From NCBI RefSeq assembly GCF_900090305.1, contig NZ_LT607751.1:1426001-1490000 (forward strand): a stretch of DNA of 64,000 bases, read 5' to 3'. Under the pieces are notes generated by a model. It was given only the letters and a program-made list of their open reading frames with translations, did no database searches and was not told where the DNA came from. Below, piece by piece: positions 25,026 through 34,755 of the stretch; within the stretch, counting starts at the first letter, position 1, and each line of letters begins with the position of its first letter. The position numbers and the translations under genes were made by a program. This DNA comes from Micromonospora siamensis. Its GTDB lineage: Bacteria; Actinomycetota; Actinomycetes; Mycobacteriales; Micromonosporaceae.

Positions 25026-25895
25026 GTGACCGGTCTCCTCGGCCCGGCGGAGATCCGGGAACTCGCCGCGCGCCTCGGCGTCGCGCCGACCAAGAAGCTC
25101 GGCCAGAACTTCGTGCACGACCCGAACACCGTGCGCCGGATCGTCGCCGCCGCCGGGCTGGCCCCGGACGACGTGGCGCTGGAGGTCGGCCCCGGGCTCG
25201 GCTCGCTGACCCTGGCCCTGCTGCCGGCCGCCGCCCACGTGCACGCCGTGGAGATCGACCCGACGCTGGCCGCCGCGCTGCCGGAGACCGCCGACCGGTT
25301 CGCCGGGGAGGCCGCCGCCCGGCTCACCGTGCACCGGGCGGACGCGCTGCGGGTCACCGCCGCCGATCTGGCCGACCCGCCGCCCACCGCGCTGGTGGCG
25401 AACCTGCCCTACAACGTCGCGGTGCCGGTGGTGCTGCACCTGCTGGCCGAGCTGCCCAGCCTGCGACAGGGCCTGGTGATGGTGCAGAAGGAGGTCGCCG
25501 ACCGGCTGGTCGCCGGCCCCGGCTCCAAGGTGTACGGCATCCCGTCGGTGAAGCTCGCCTGGTACGCCCACGCCCGGGCCGCCGGCAAGGTGCCGCCGAA
25601 CGTCTTCTGGCCGGTGCCGAACGTCGACTCCGGGCTGGTCGCGTTCACCCGCCGCGAACCGCCCCGCCCCGACGTGGCCCGGCAGGCCGTCTTCGCCGTG
25701 GTCGACGCGGCGTTCGCCCAGCGCCGCAAGACGTTGCGGGCCGCCCTGGCCGGCTGGGCCGGTGGGCCGGACCGGGCCGCCGCCGCGCTCACCGCCGCCG
25801 GCGTGGACCCGGGCGCCCGGGGCGAGTCGTTGACCGTCGAGCAGTTCGCCGCGATCGCCGCGTCGGCCCCGGTCGGTACGCGGGCCGCGAAGTAG
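25026..25895 (+). CDS. rsmA: 16S rRNA (adenine-1518/1519-N6)-dimethyltransferase
   Basis: KsgA; dimethylates two adjacent adenosines near the 3' end of 16S rRNA, a late step in 30S maturation. The 289 residues show [12 protein letters not shown] at the N terminus, the SAM-binding [15 protein letters not shown], the acidic VEIDPTL and the catalytic NLPYN. A C-terminal helical domain follows. The GTG at 25026 with a -10 seven bases upstream suggests a leaderless message. The usual partner ispE follows after an inserted Uma2 gene. Confidence 0.96.
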   Translation: MTGLLGPAEIRELAARLGVAPTKKLGQNFVHDPNTVRRIVAAAGLAPDDVALEVGPGLGSLTLALLPAAAHVHAVEIDPTLAAALPETADRFAGEAAARLTVHRADALRVTAADLADPPPTALVANLPYNVAVPVVLHLLAELPSLRQGLVMVQKEVADRLVAGPGSKVYGIPSVKLAWYAHARAAGKVPPNVFWPVPNVDSGLVAFTRREPPRPDVARQAVFAVVDAAFAQRRKTLRAALAGWAGGPDRAAAALTAAGVDPGARGESLTVEQFAAIAASAPVGTRAAK

Positions 25896-25927
25896 GCTGA
25901 CGCCGTGCCCGCCGAGGAGGTGTACGA

Positions 25928-26512
25928 GTGACCGCGCAGCCGATCGACCCCGCCCCCGCCGGCATGTGGCATCCCGACCCGGTCCGTCAGCGCCTGGCCG
26001 ACTACACCATCGAGGATGTGCTGACCCTGCCGGACGACGCGCCCCGCGTCGAGTTGCGTGACGGAGTTCTCGTCGTGGTCCCCTCGCCGACTTTCGGCCA
26101 TCAGAACATCGGTAACCGGCTCTGGGCGTGGTTCAGCCAGCACGGCCCCGAGCATCTCGTGGTGGGAACCGCCCTCGGCGTGGCCGTGAGCCACCGGAAC
26201 ACGTTCGAGCCCGACGTCGTGCTGCTCAAGGCGCCCGTGTCCGGGGAGCACCACTACTTTGACGCGGAGCAGGTGGTGCTCGCCGTCGAGGTGGTGTCGC
26301 CTGGCACCCGACGACGGGACCGGATCGAGAAGCCGGCCGGGTACGCCGACGCCGGCATCCCGCACTACTGGCGCATCGAGCAGGATCCGGTGCACGTGTA
26401 CGCGTACGACCTGGTCGACGGCCGCTACGAGCTGGCCGCCGACTCCGCCGAGGAGTTGATCGTGAGCAAGCCGTTCGACATCCGGTTGCGGGTCCGGGAC
26501 ATCGCCCCGTGA
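25928..26512 (+). CDS. Uma2-family (DUF820) restriction-endonuclease-fold protein
   Basis: A 194-residue putative nuclease of the PD-(D/E)xK superfamily. The active-site pattern is visible: EPDVVLL, then VVLAVEVVSPGTRRRDR, then KPAGYADAGIPHYWRIE. Uma2 proteins are widespread in actinobacteria and cyanobacteria, often in many copies, with no settled function. The GTG at 25928 has GAGGAGG upstream. It overlaps ispE by four bases (GTGA). Its place between rsmA and ispE, which are usually adjacent, suggests a later insertion. Confidence 0.88.
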   Translation: MTAQPIDPAPAGMWHPDPVRQRLADYTIEDVLTLPDDAPRVELRDGVLVVVPSPTFGHQNIGNRLWAWFSQHGPEHLVVGTALGVAVSHRNTFEPDVVLLKAPVSGEHHYFDAEQVVLAVEVVSPGTRRRDRIEKPAGYADAGIPHYWRIEQDPVHVYAYDLVDGRYELAADSAEELIVSKPFDIRLRVRDIAP

Positions 26513-27465
26513 CCGAGGCCTGGGGACCGGACGACGAGGACGAGCCGCGGCTGCGCGGAGCCAGTGGGCCGGTGCGGGTCCGGGTCCCGGCGAAGATCAA
26601 CCTGCATCTCGGGGTGGGTCCGCTGCGCCCCGACGGCTACCACGAGCTGAACACCGTCTACCACGCGATCTCGCTGCACGACGAGCTGACCGCCCGGCGG
26701 GGCGACACGCTCACCCTGACCATGGAGGGGGAGGGCACCGGCGAGCTGGCCCTGGACGACTCCAACCTGGTGATCCGGGCGGCCCGCGCCCTCGCCGCGT
26801 ACGCCGGGGTGCCGGCCTACGCCCGGTTGCACCTGCGCAAGCAGATCCCGCTGGCGGGCGGGCTGGCCGGCGGCAGCGCCGACGCCGCGGCCGCCCTGGT
26901 CGCCTGCGACGCGCTCTGGGGGACCGGCCTGTCCCGGGACGAGCTGGCGGCCATCGCCGCCGGCCTCGGCTCCGACGTGCCCTTCCTCATCCACGGCGGC
27001 ACCGCGCTCGGCACCGGGCGGGGCGAGGCGGTCAGCCCGGTGCTCGCCCGCCCGACCAGCTGGCACTGGGTGGTGGCCGTCGCCGACGGCGGCCTGTCCA
27101 CCCCGGAGGTCTACCGCGAGCTGGACCGGCTGCGCGCCTCCGGCGCCGCGGGCACGCCGCTGGGCAGCGCCGACGCTCTGCTCGCCGCCCTGCGGCAGCG
27201 GGACCCGGCGGTGCTGGCCGCCGCGCTGGGCAACGACATGCAGGCCGCCGCGCTCTCGCTGCGCCCGGCCCTCGCGGCGACGCTGAAGGCCGGCGAGGCG
27301 GCCGGCGCGCTCGCCGGCATCGTCTCCGGCTCCGGCCCGACCTGCGTGTTCCTGGCCGCCGGCGAGTCGGACGCGGAGCGGATCGCCGCCGGGATCGAGG
27401 CGGCCGGGGTGTGCCGGGCCGCCCGGGCCGCCCACGGCCCGATGCCGGGGGCGCGGGTCGTCTGA
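26509..27465 (+). CDS. ispE: 4-diphosphocytidyl-2-C-methyl-D-erythritol kinase
   Basis: ATP-dependent kinase of the non-mevalonate isoprenoid pathway, supplying precursors for menaquinone and polyprenyl carriers. GHMP-kinase fold, 318 residues. The N-terminal VRVPAKINLHLGVGPLRPDGYHEL holds the catalytic Lys region. The ATP loop is PLAGGLAGGSADAAAAL, and the C-terminal GIVSGSGPTCVFL is typical. The GTG start overlaps the Uma2 stop codon. It ends ahead of a hairpin terminator at 27494. Confidence 0.96.
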   Translation: MTEAWGPDDEDEPRLRGASGPVRVRVPAKINLHLGVGPLRPDGYHELNTVYHAISLHDELTARRGDTLTLTMEGEGTGELALDDSNLVIRAARALAAYAGVPAYARLHLRKQIPLAGGLAGGSADAAAALVACDALWGTGLSRDELAAIAAGLGSDVPFLIHGGTALGTGRGEAVSPVLARPTSWHWVVAVADGGLSTPEVYRELDRLRASGAAGTPLGSADALLAALRQRDPAVLAAALGNDMQAAALSLRPALAATLKAGEAAGALAGIVSGSGPTCVFLAAGESDAERIAAGIEAAGVCRAARAAHGPMPGARVV

Positions 27466-27493
27466 CCGGAGTACAGGTCGCCCCGAGGGTGGA

Positions 27494-27515
27494 CGCCCGG
27501 CGTGTACGCCGGGCG
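27494..27515. terminator. Terminator between ispE and the convergent membrane protein
   Basis: A perfect 9-bp stem (CGCCCGGCG with its complement) and a TGTA loop. No T run. Confidence 0.7.
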
Positions 27516-27539
27516 CGCCGTCCCGGGAAACCGGACAGG

Positions 27540-28211
27540 TCAGTCACCGAAGCCCGCGACGGTGAACCCGGCGAAGCCGATCGCCGCGAGCACGATCGCC
27601 GCGGTGAGCGCCTGCAGGCGTACCCGGTTCGTCCGGGCGACGAGCAGGATCAGGGCGACACCGAGGATCGCTTCGATCGCTGCGGTCTGCAGGCTGTCGG
27701 TCCGGTAGTTCGGTCCGCCGCCGGGGTTGTCGCTGCGATCGACGAGCATCGCCGCCTCAGCGAGCAGGACCGCACCGGGCATGGCCACGGCGATCGGCCG
27801 CAACCATGGTCGGCGGTCGTGGGTCAGGCCGCCCGCCGCTCCGAAGAGGGCGCCGGCGAGGACTCCGAAGGCGGACCACATGATCCCCGTCGAGGACCAC
27901 AGCATCTGCACGTCGTCGTTCAGCACCACGGCCGCCGTGAGGTGGTAGACCTGCACGGCGACGACGAGCAGCACGATCCCGGCGAGGGCGGATCGCCACC
28001 AGCCGGCGCGCAGCCACCAGCCGATGTCGAACGCGCCCAGCGCCCAGACGGCGCTGGAGTTGGCGAGGTTCGCCCAGGGGTACGGCAGGCCGCGTTGCAG
28101 CAGCAGGTCGACCGCGCCCAGGAGAAGTCCGCAGGCCACCACGGTCAGTACCCGGTGCCGTCGCCGGACGTCACGGTTGCAGGTCATCATGCCGATCTTG
28201 GGGTCCGTCAC
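27540..28211 (-). CDS. Hypothetical multi-helix membrane protein
   Basis: About 223 residues with six predicted helices and short loops. The segment PYPWANLANSSAVWALGAFDIGWWLRAGWW resembles uncharacterised actinobacterial membrane proteins (possibly DUF6518-like; low certainty). The GTG at 28211 has TACAGT six bases upstream, the leaderless pattern; an ATG seven or eight codons later is the alternative. It is convergent with ispE and divergent from the ABC-F gene. Function unknown. Confidence 0.7.
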   Translation of the reverse strand: MTDPKIGMMTCNRDVRRRHRVLTVVACGLLLGAVDLLLQRGLPYPWANLANSSAVWALGAFDIGWWLRAGWWRSALAGIVLLVVAVQVYHLTAAVVLNDDVQMLWSSTGIMWSAFGVLAGALFGAAGGLTHDRRPWLRPIAVAMPGAVLLAEAAMLVDRSDNPGGGPNYRTDSLQTAAIEAILGVALILLVARTNRVRLQALTAAIVLAAIGFAGFTVAGFGD

Positions 28212-28217
28212 GGCGCG

Positions 28218-28223
28218 ACTGTA
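28218..28223 (-). promoter_or_regulatory. -10 box of the 27540-28211 gene, leaderless geometry
   Basis: TACAGT on the minus strand is followed by six bases and the GTG at 28211. Confidence 0.55.
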
Positions 28224-28310
28224 GTTTCGACCGCTCGCCGGGCTCCATCGGTGAGATCCCCGGAACAACCCCGAGATGCTCCGGCTGTCCTTCGTCGCGG
28301 CGGCACCGCG

Positions 28311-28316
28311 TACCCT
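28311..28316 (+). promoter_or_regulatory. Candidate -10 box for the ABC-F gene
   Basis: TACCCT lies so that transcription should start near 28323, immediately before the leader hairpin at 28327. No clear -35. Confidence 0.4.
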
Positions 28317-28326
28317 GGGATACCTC

Positions 28327-28359
28327 AGGCGTCCCGTGCCCGCCGGCACCGGGACGCCT
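28327..28359 (+). promoter_or_regulatory. Leader hairpin of the ABC-F gene
   Basis: A 14-bp stem with a single bulged G and a CGCC loop is immediately followed by TGATC and the ribosome-binding site GGAGGT at 28367. With a start near 28323 the message would begin in this stem. ABC-F genes in other bacteria are controlled by leader attenuation under ribosome-targeting drugs; whether this hairpin does so is not shown. Confidence 0.55.
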
Positions 28360-28382
28360 TGATCATGGAGGTGGGTGAGGTC

Positions 28383-30182
<1,800 letters not shown>

Positions 30183-30275
30183 CCGGCGACCGGGTGGGGG
30201 GTGTGCGGCGTCACAGGCCGGCATGCGGGAGAATTGTTCGCGACCCCTCACCCGAACGGTCTTGGAGACACAGAC

Positions 30276-30731
30276 ATGGCCCACACCCCCGTCAACCACC
30301 CCGCGCGGCCGATCTACCGGGCGATCGGCGGGCTCGTTGGTCTGTACTACGTGGTCTTCGGAGTGCTCGGCGTCATCGCCAGCCTCGGCGACGACTTCTT
30401 CGCCCAGAATGACACCCGGTCCCTCGGCCAGGGCACGAACCTGGCGTTCTCCCTGCTCGCCATCGGAATCGGGGCGGGCGTGCTGGCCGGCACCGCGCTC
30501 GGCCGCAACCGCGACGTCGTGATCAACGGCTACCTGGCGTACGCCCTGATGGCGATCGGCCTGGCCGCGCTCGCCTTCATCCAGACCGACGCCAACATCC
30601 TCAACTTCAGCATCGCCACCGTCGTGGTGACCCTGACCCTGGCCCTGGTGCTGCTGATGGTCAGCATGTACGGCAAGGTCGGCACCGAGGAGGAGAAGGA
30701 GGCCTGGGAGAAGGCCCGCCTGGTGCTCTGA
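30276..30731 (+). CDS. DUF4383 membrane protein, first of a tandem pair
   Basis: A 151-residue four-helix membrane protein of the DUF4383 family, function unknown. It begins MAHTPVNHPARPIYRAIGG, nearly the same as the next gene, and has ANILNFSIATVVVTLTL in the last helix, again matching its neighbour. The C-terminal tail is acidic. The ATG at 30276 has GGAG eight bases upstream. A strong terminator follows, so the two copies are transcribed separately. Confidence 0.88.
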   Translation: MAHTPVNHPARPIYRAIGGLVGLYYVVFGVLGVIASLGDDFFAQNDTRSLGQGTNLAFSLLAIGIGAGVLAGTALGRNRDVVINGYLAYALMAIGLAALAFIQTDANILNFSIATVVVTLTLALVLLMVSMYGKVGTEEEKEAWEKARLVL

Positions 30732-30745
30732 CCCACGCGTTCTCC

Positions 30746-30780
30746 GGTCCCGGTCCCGCCGTCGCGGGGCCGGGACCTTT
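30746..30780 (+). terminator. Terminator between the two DUF4383 genes
   Basis: A 14-bp stem with one G-T pair and a CGTC loop, followed by TTT. Confidence 0.88.
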
Positions 30781-30884
30781 GCGTTCTCCGGCGTTTCCAC
30801 GCGCGCCCCCGGTGTTTCGGCGGACAGTTCCGCCCACGTACGCGACAATTCCGAGGAATCGGTCATCGCTGGACGGAGGCGGTC

Positions 30885-31355
30885 GTGGCGCATTTCCCGG
30901 TGAACCATCCCGCACGCCCGCTCTACCGGGTCATCGCCGGTCTGGTCGGGCTCTACATCCTGGTCTTCGGGGTGTACGGCACCGTCGAGACCTGGGGTGG
31001 GGCGCTCTTCGACCGGGGCAGCCACTGGGCCCTGGGGCTGCGCACCAACCTGGCGTTCTCACTGGTGTCGGTGATCTTCGGGATCGTCCTGATCATCGGG
31101 GCGTCCCGGCGCAGCAACCTCGGCCACTACATGAACCTGACCGCCGGGGTGGTCTTCATGGTCACCGGGGTGCTGATGATGAGCGTGCTCCAGACCAGCG
31201 CGAACTTCCTCAACTTCTCGATGTCCACGGTGATCGTGTCGCTGCTGTTCGGGCTGCTGCTGCTCGCCACCGGCCTCTACGACAAGGTCGGCCCGGACGA
31301 GCACGCCGCGGCCGAGGCCCGGCACCGCCGGCCCACCGTCTCCGGTAACCGCTGA
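30885..31355 (+). CDS. DUF4383 membrane protein, second of a tandem pair
   Basis: 156 residues, paralogue of the preceding gene. Both start MAH-x-PVNHPARP-x-YR, have TNLAFSL after the first loop and NFLNFSM / NILNFSI in the fourth helix. They differ in the loops and in the tail, which is here His/Arg-rich. The GTG at 30885 has GGAGG upstream. It ends seven bases before the convergent TetR gene. Function unknown. Confidence 0.88.
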   Translation: MAHFPVNHPARPLYRVIAGLVGLYILVFGVYGTVETWGGALFDRGSHWALGLRTNLAFSLVSVIFGIVLIIGASRRSNLGHYMNLTAGVVFMVTGVLMMSVLQTSANFLNFSMSTVIVSLLFGLLLLATGLYDKVGPDEHAAAEARHRRPTVSGNR

Positions 31356-31362
31356 CCCGACC

Positions 31363-32061
31363 TCACTCGTCGCGCACGGCGATCAGGCCGGGCGTCGCCT
31401 CCAGGTGCGACAGCCCGTTCCAGGCCAGGTTCACCAGGTGCGCGGCGACCGTCTCCTTGCTCGGCTCGCGCACCTCCAGCCACCACCGGCCGGTCAACGC
31501 CACCATGCCCACCAGCGCCTGCGAATAGAGCTCGGCCAGCTTCGAGTCGTAACCCCGGGCCGAGAACTCGGCGCCCAGGATGTGCTCGACCCGGTGCGCC
31601 ACGTCGTTCATCACGCTGCTGAAGCTGCCCGCCGCCGACATCATCGGCGACTCCCGGACCAGCACCCGGAAGCCGCTGGTCTCCTCCTCGATGTAGCCGA
31701 GCAGGGCGGTGGCCGCCTGCTCCAGCAGCTCGCGGGGATGCCCGGCGGTCAGCGCGGTGGCGATCCGGTCTAGCAGGGCGCGCACCTCCCGGTCCACCAC
31801 CACCGCGTACAGGCCCTCCTTGCCGCCGAAGTGCTCGTAGACCACCGGCTTGGAGACCCGCGCCCGGGCGGCGACCTCCTCGATGGAGGTGGCGTCGAAA
31901 CCGCGCTCGGCGAAGAGCTGCCGGGCGATCGAGATGAGCTGCTCGCGGCGCTGGCCGGCGGACATGCGTACCCGGGGGGTGGATTTGCCGGCCGGGGTAC
32001 GCCGGCGGGCGTCCTCGGCCTTGCCGTGCCGCCCGGCGTTCGCCCCGCTGCGCTCCGTCAC
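31363..32061 (-). CDS. TetR-family transcriptional regulator (Rv1019-like position)
   Basis: A 232-residue repressor-type protein. A basic disordered stretch of about 35 residues precedes the DNA-binding domain (QLFAERGFDATSIEEVAARARVSKPVVYEHFGGKEGLYA). The C-terminal ligand-binding half is helical. In actinobacteria a TetR gene lies beside glmU (Rv1019 in M. tuberculosis), and this gene holds that position, one gene and a tRNA away. The GTG at 32061 has CAGGAT six bases upstream as a possible -10. Ligand and targets unknown. Confidence 0.9.
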   Translation of the reverse strand: MTERSGANAGRHGKAEDARRRTPAGKSTPRVRMSAGQRREQLISIARQLFAERGFDATSIEEVAARARVSKPVVYEHFGGKEGLYAVVVDREVRALLDRIATALTAGHPRELLEQAATALLGYIEEETSGFRVLVRESPMMSAAGSFSSVMNDVAHRVEHILGAEFSARGYDSKLAELYSQALVGMVALTGRWWLEVREPSKETVAAHLVNLAWNGLSHLEATPGLIAVRDE

Positions 32062-32120
32062 CCGACCATCCTGCCAGGTTCCCCGGATCGCCGATGCCCA
32101 GCCGTGTCGTACGCCTGTCC

Positions 32121-32126
32121 TAATCT
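32121..32126 (+). promoter_or_regulatory. -10 box of the 32134 gene, leaderless geometry
   Basis: TAATCT is followed by seven bases and the ATG at 32134, with no ribosome-binding site. Confidence 0.6.
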
Positions 32127-32133
32127 CCCGGTC

Positions 32134-32985
32134 ATGGCTGACGTCACGGGGGACGAGGTCCGGCGGCTACGGGTCGAGGAAGGGCTTTCGGTGGCGCAGA
32201 TCCGGGCCCGGACCGGGCTGGGGCGCAACCGGGTCCAGGAGCTGCTGCGGGGTGTTCCGCCGCCGGAGTGGACCCGTCGGCCGACGGCCAAGGACGAGCT
32301 GCGCGCCGAGGCGCTGAAGCTGCGCGCGCAGGGTGGCACCGTGCCCGACATCGCGAAGCGTCTCGGGGTGGCCCGGTCCACGGCCTATCTGTGGGTGCGG
32401 CACATGCCGCTGGAGGTCGACCCGGCGGTTGCCCGAGCGCGGCGGCAGGCTCATTCGAAGGCGATGACGGATGCCCAGTGGTCGGCGCATCGGCGGGCAC
32501 GGGACGCCGCCCGGACCGAGGTCGTCGAGGCCGCGGCCGCCTGGGCGGTTGGACTCTCCGAACGAGAGCTGGTCCTGGTCGGCAGCGCGCTCTACTGGGC
32601 CGAGGGCACCAAGGCGAAGCCGTGGCGACCGCACGACACCAGGGTCAGATTCGTCAACAGCGACCCGGAGCTGGTGGAGATCTTCCTGCGGTTCGTCGAG
32701 TCGACCGGGGTGCCCCGACGGGCCCTGCGATTCCGGGTGAGCATCCACGAGACGGCCGACCGGCAGGCGGCGGTGCGGTGGTGGGCGGCGCGGGTCGGTG
32801 TGCCGGCGGAGGCGTTCATGGCCACCTCGGTGAAGCGCCACCGGCCCGGCACGGTCCGGCGCAACACCGGCGACGGCTACCACGGGTGCCTCTCGGTGGA
32901 GGTGCCCCGATCGAGGCCCCTGTACTGGCGGATGGAGGGGACGGTGCGGGGAATGGCCGGTGGAGATCCCGAACGGGAACGGTAA
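32134..32985 (+). CDS. Helix-turn-helix protein with a LAGLIDADG-like C-terminal domain
   Basis: A 283-residue protein with two parts. The N-terminal 100 residues hold two helix-turn-helix units (LSVAQIRARTGLGRNRVQELL; PDIAKRLGVARSTAYLWVRHM). The C-terminal part begins LVLVGSALYWAEGTK and continues VRFVNSDPELVEIFLRFVE. It then has RFRVSIHETADRQAAVRWW, KRHRPGTVRRN and GYHGCLSVEV. This resembles the single-motif LAGLIDADG-type fold of homing-endonuclease relatives, though the acidic catalytic residue is not certain. It is not an intron- or intein-borne gene. The base composition matches its neighbours, arguing against recent transfer. It lies 46 bases before tRNA-Gln. Its role is unknown. Confidence 0.75.
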   Translation: MADVTGDEVRRLRVEEGLSVAQIRARTGLGRNRVQELLRGVPPPEWTRRPTAKDELRAEALKLRAQGGTVPDIAKRLGVARSTAYLWVRHMPLEVDPAVARARRQAHSKAMTDAQWSAHRRARDAARTEVVEAAAAWAVGLSERELVLVGSALYWAEGTKAKPWRPHDTRVRFVNSDPELVEIFLRFVESTGVPRRALRFRVSIHETADRQAAVRWWAARVGVPAEAFMATSVKRHRPGTVRRNTGDGYHGCLSVEVPRSRPLYWRMEGTVRGMAGGDPERER

Positions 32986-32988
32986 GGT
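32983..32988 (+). promoter_or_regulatory. Candidate -10 box for tRNA-Gln
   Basis: TAAGGT overlaps the stop codon of the preceding gene and lies 42 bases before the tRNA, the same distance as the candidate box of tRNA-Ala. Confidence 0.45.
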
Positions 32989-33003
32989 GTAGTCAGCCAT
33001 CGG

Positions 33004-33024
33004 CGGGCGCTTTTTGCCCGTTTT
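33004..33024 (+). terminator. Small hairpin with T run before tRNA-Gln
   Basis: A CGGGC/GCCCG stem with a seven-base loop is followed by TTTT, a weak intrinsic terminator for the preceding gene. If the tRNA promoter is the box at 32983 the hairpin would lie inside the tRNA leader, so one of the two assignments may be wrong. Confidence 0.45.
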
Positions 33025-33030
33025 GGACCG

Positions 33031-33101
33031 TCCCGGGTCGTCTAATGGCAGGACGTCAGGTTTTGGTCCTGATTATAGGGGTTCGAATCCTCTCCCGGGA
33101 G
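33031..33101 (+). tRNA. tRNA-Gln, anticodon TTG
   Basis: A 71-base cloverleaf. The acceptor stem TCCCGGG pairs with CCCGGGA. The anticodon stem TCAGG/CCTGA holds the loop TTTTGGT, so the anticodon is TTG and it reads CAA. The T arm carries the GTTCGAATC core. The discriminator base is G, as in other glutamine tRNAs. CCA is not encoded. Confidence 0.96.
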
Positions 33102-33130
33102 CTTCTGCCGTCTGTCCCTCGCCGCCTGGT

Positions 33131-33136
33131 TAGCAT
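33131..33136 (+). promoter_or_regulatory. Candidate -10 box for glmU
   Basis: TAGCAT is 39 bases before the start codon. A normal GGGAG ribosome-binding site follows, so this message would have a leader. Confidence 0.4.
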
Positions 33137-33175
33137 GGCCGCGAGACTGTCCGCCGTCCGACGGGAGCATGCGTC

Positions 33176-34639
33176 GTGTCCCAGCCCCACCTCCGCACCG
33201 TCGTCGTGCTCGCCGCCGGTGAGGGCAAGCGGATGAAGTCCGACCTGCCCAAGGTGCTGCACCCGCTGCTCGGCCGCACCCTGATCGGCCACGTGCTGAC
33301 CGCCGCCGCCCCGCTGGGCGCCGAGCGCACCGTCGTGGTGGTGGGCCACCGCGCCGAGCAGGTCCGTGAGCACCTGTCCGAGGTCGCCCCGCAGGCCACC
33401 CCGGTGCTCCAGGAGCGGCAGCTCGGCACCGGCCACGCGGTCCGGATCGCGCTGGAGGCCGTACCCGACGGGACCGGCACGGTGGTGGTGCTCAACGGCG
33501 ACGTGCCGCTGCTGCGCGCCGAGACGGTCGCCGCGCTGGTCGAGGCACACGAGGGCGCGGGCGCGGCGGCGACCGTGCTGGCCGCCGCCGTGCCGGACCC
33601 GACCGGCCTGGGGCGGATCGTCCGGGACGACAGCGGTCGGCTGGAGCGGATCGTCGAGGAGCGGGACGCGACCCCGGCCCAGCGCGAGCTGCGCGAGATC
33701 AACGCCGGCATCTACGCCTTCGACGCGGTCCGGCTGCGCGAGGCGCTGGGCAAGCTCTCCACCGACAACGACCAGGGCGAGGAATACCTCACCGACGTCT
33801 TCGAGCTGTTCGCCTCGGCCGGTGAGCCGGTGGCGGTGCACGTGGCGGGCGACCACACCGAGACGCTGGGCTGCAACGACCGGGTGGAGCTGGCCGGCCT
33901 GCGCCGGCTGCTGCGCGACCGGGTGAACGAGGCGTGGATGCGGACCGGGGTGACCGTCCTGGACCCGGCGACCACCTGGATCGACGTGACCGCCACGGTC
34001 GAGCGGGACGCGGTGATCGACCAGAACACCCAGCTCCAGGGCGCCACCGTGGTCGGCGCCGGCGCGCTCGTCGGCCCGGACACCACGCTGGTCGACACCA
34101 CGGTCGCCGAGGGCGCCAGCGTGGTCCGCAGCCACGCGGTCGGCGCCGAGGTCGGCCCGCAGGCCAGCGTCGGCCCGTACGCGTACCTGCGGCCGGAGTC
34201 GCGGCTGGGGCGCAAGGCCAAGGTCGGCACGTTCGTGGAGACCAAGAAGGCCACCATCGGCGAGGGCTCCAAGGTGCCGCACCTGTCGTACGTCGGGGAC
34301 GCCACGATCGGCGAGCACAGCAACATCGGCGCCGCCACGGTCTTCGTCAACTACGACGGGGTGAAGAAGCACCACACCACCATCGGCAGTCACGCCCGTA
34401 CCGGGGCGGACAACATGTTCGTGGCGCCGGTGGAGGTGGGCGACGGGGCGTACACCGCGGCCGGTTCGGTGATCATCGCCGACGTGCCGCCGGGCGCGAT
34501 GGCGGTGGCCCGGGGCCAGCAGCGCAACGTCGACGGTTGGGTGCTGCGCAAGCGGGCCGGTACGGCCGCCGCGGAGGCGGCCCGGCGAGCGTGTGAGGGT
34601 GCGTCGGATTCCGCTGACACCGCAAGCGAAGGTGACTGA
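33176..34639 (+). CDS. glmU: Bifunctional UDP-N-acetylglucosamine pyrophosphorylase / glucosamine-1-phosphate acetyltransferase
   Basis: Makes UDP-GlcNAc for peptidoglycan in two steps: acetylation of glucosamine-1-phosphate, then uridylylation. 487 residues. The N-terminal uridylyltransferase has LAAGEGKRMKSDLPKVLHPL and the LNGDVPLL metal site. The C-terminal left-handed beta-helix (hexapeptide repeats from about 255) includes ATIGEHSNIGAATVFVNYDG and ARTGADNMFVAPV. A polar tail of about 25 residues ends it. The GTG at 33176 has GGGAG eight bases upstream. It is followed by prs, the conserved actinobacterial pair (Rv1018c-Rv1017c). Confidence 0.97.
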   Translation: MSQPHLRTVVVLAAGEGKRMKSDLPKVLHPLLGRTLIGHVLTAAAPLGAERTVVVVGHRAEQVREHLSEVAPQATPVLQERQLGTGHAVRIALEAVPDGTGTVVVLNGDVPLLRAETVAALVEAHEGAGAAATVLAAAVPDPTGLGRIVRDDSGRLERIVEERDATPAQRELREINAGIYAFDAVRLREALGKLSTDNDQGEEYLTDVFELFASAGEPVAVHVAGDHTETLGCNDRVELAGLRRLLRDRVNEAWMRTGVTVLDPATTWIDVTATVERDAVIDQNTQLQGATVVGAGALVGPDTTLVDTTVAEGASVVRSHAVGAEVGPQASVGPYAYLRPESRLGRKAKVGTFVETKKATIGEGSKVPHLSYVGDATIGEHSNIGAATVFVNYDGVKKHHTTIGSHARTGADNMFVAPVEVGDGAYTAAGSVIIADVPPGAMAVARGQQRNVDGWVLRKRAGTAAAEAARRACEGASDSADTASEGD

Positions 34640-34755
34640 ATCCACGAGGGCGTGGAGGCGCTGGGTGGACCGGTGAACCCGGGGCATACTGCAACCGAAC
34701 AGTCCCCGGCTCCACTGCGGCCGGGTACCACCGACATACGGGAGCAGACGGGCCC

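Noticed and set aside
34640..34755. CATACT at 34685 as the prs promoter
   Set aside because: The box is plausible, but no -35 lies at a usable distance and prs may be read from glmU. I left it out of the features.
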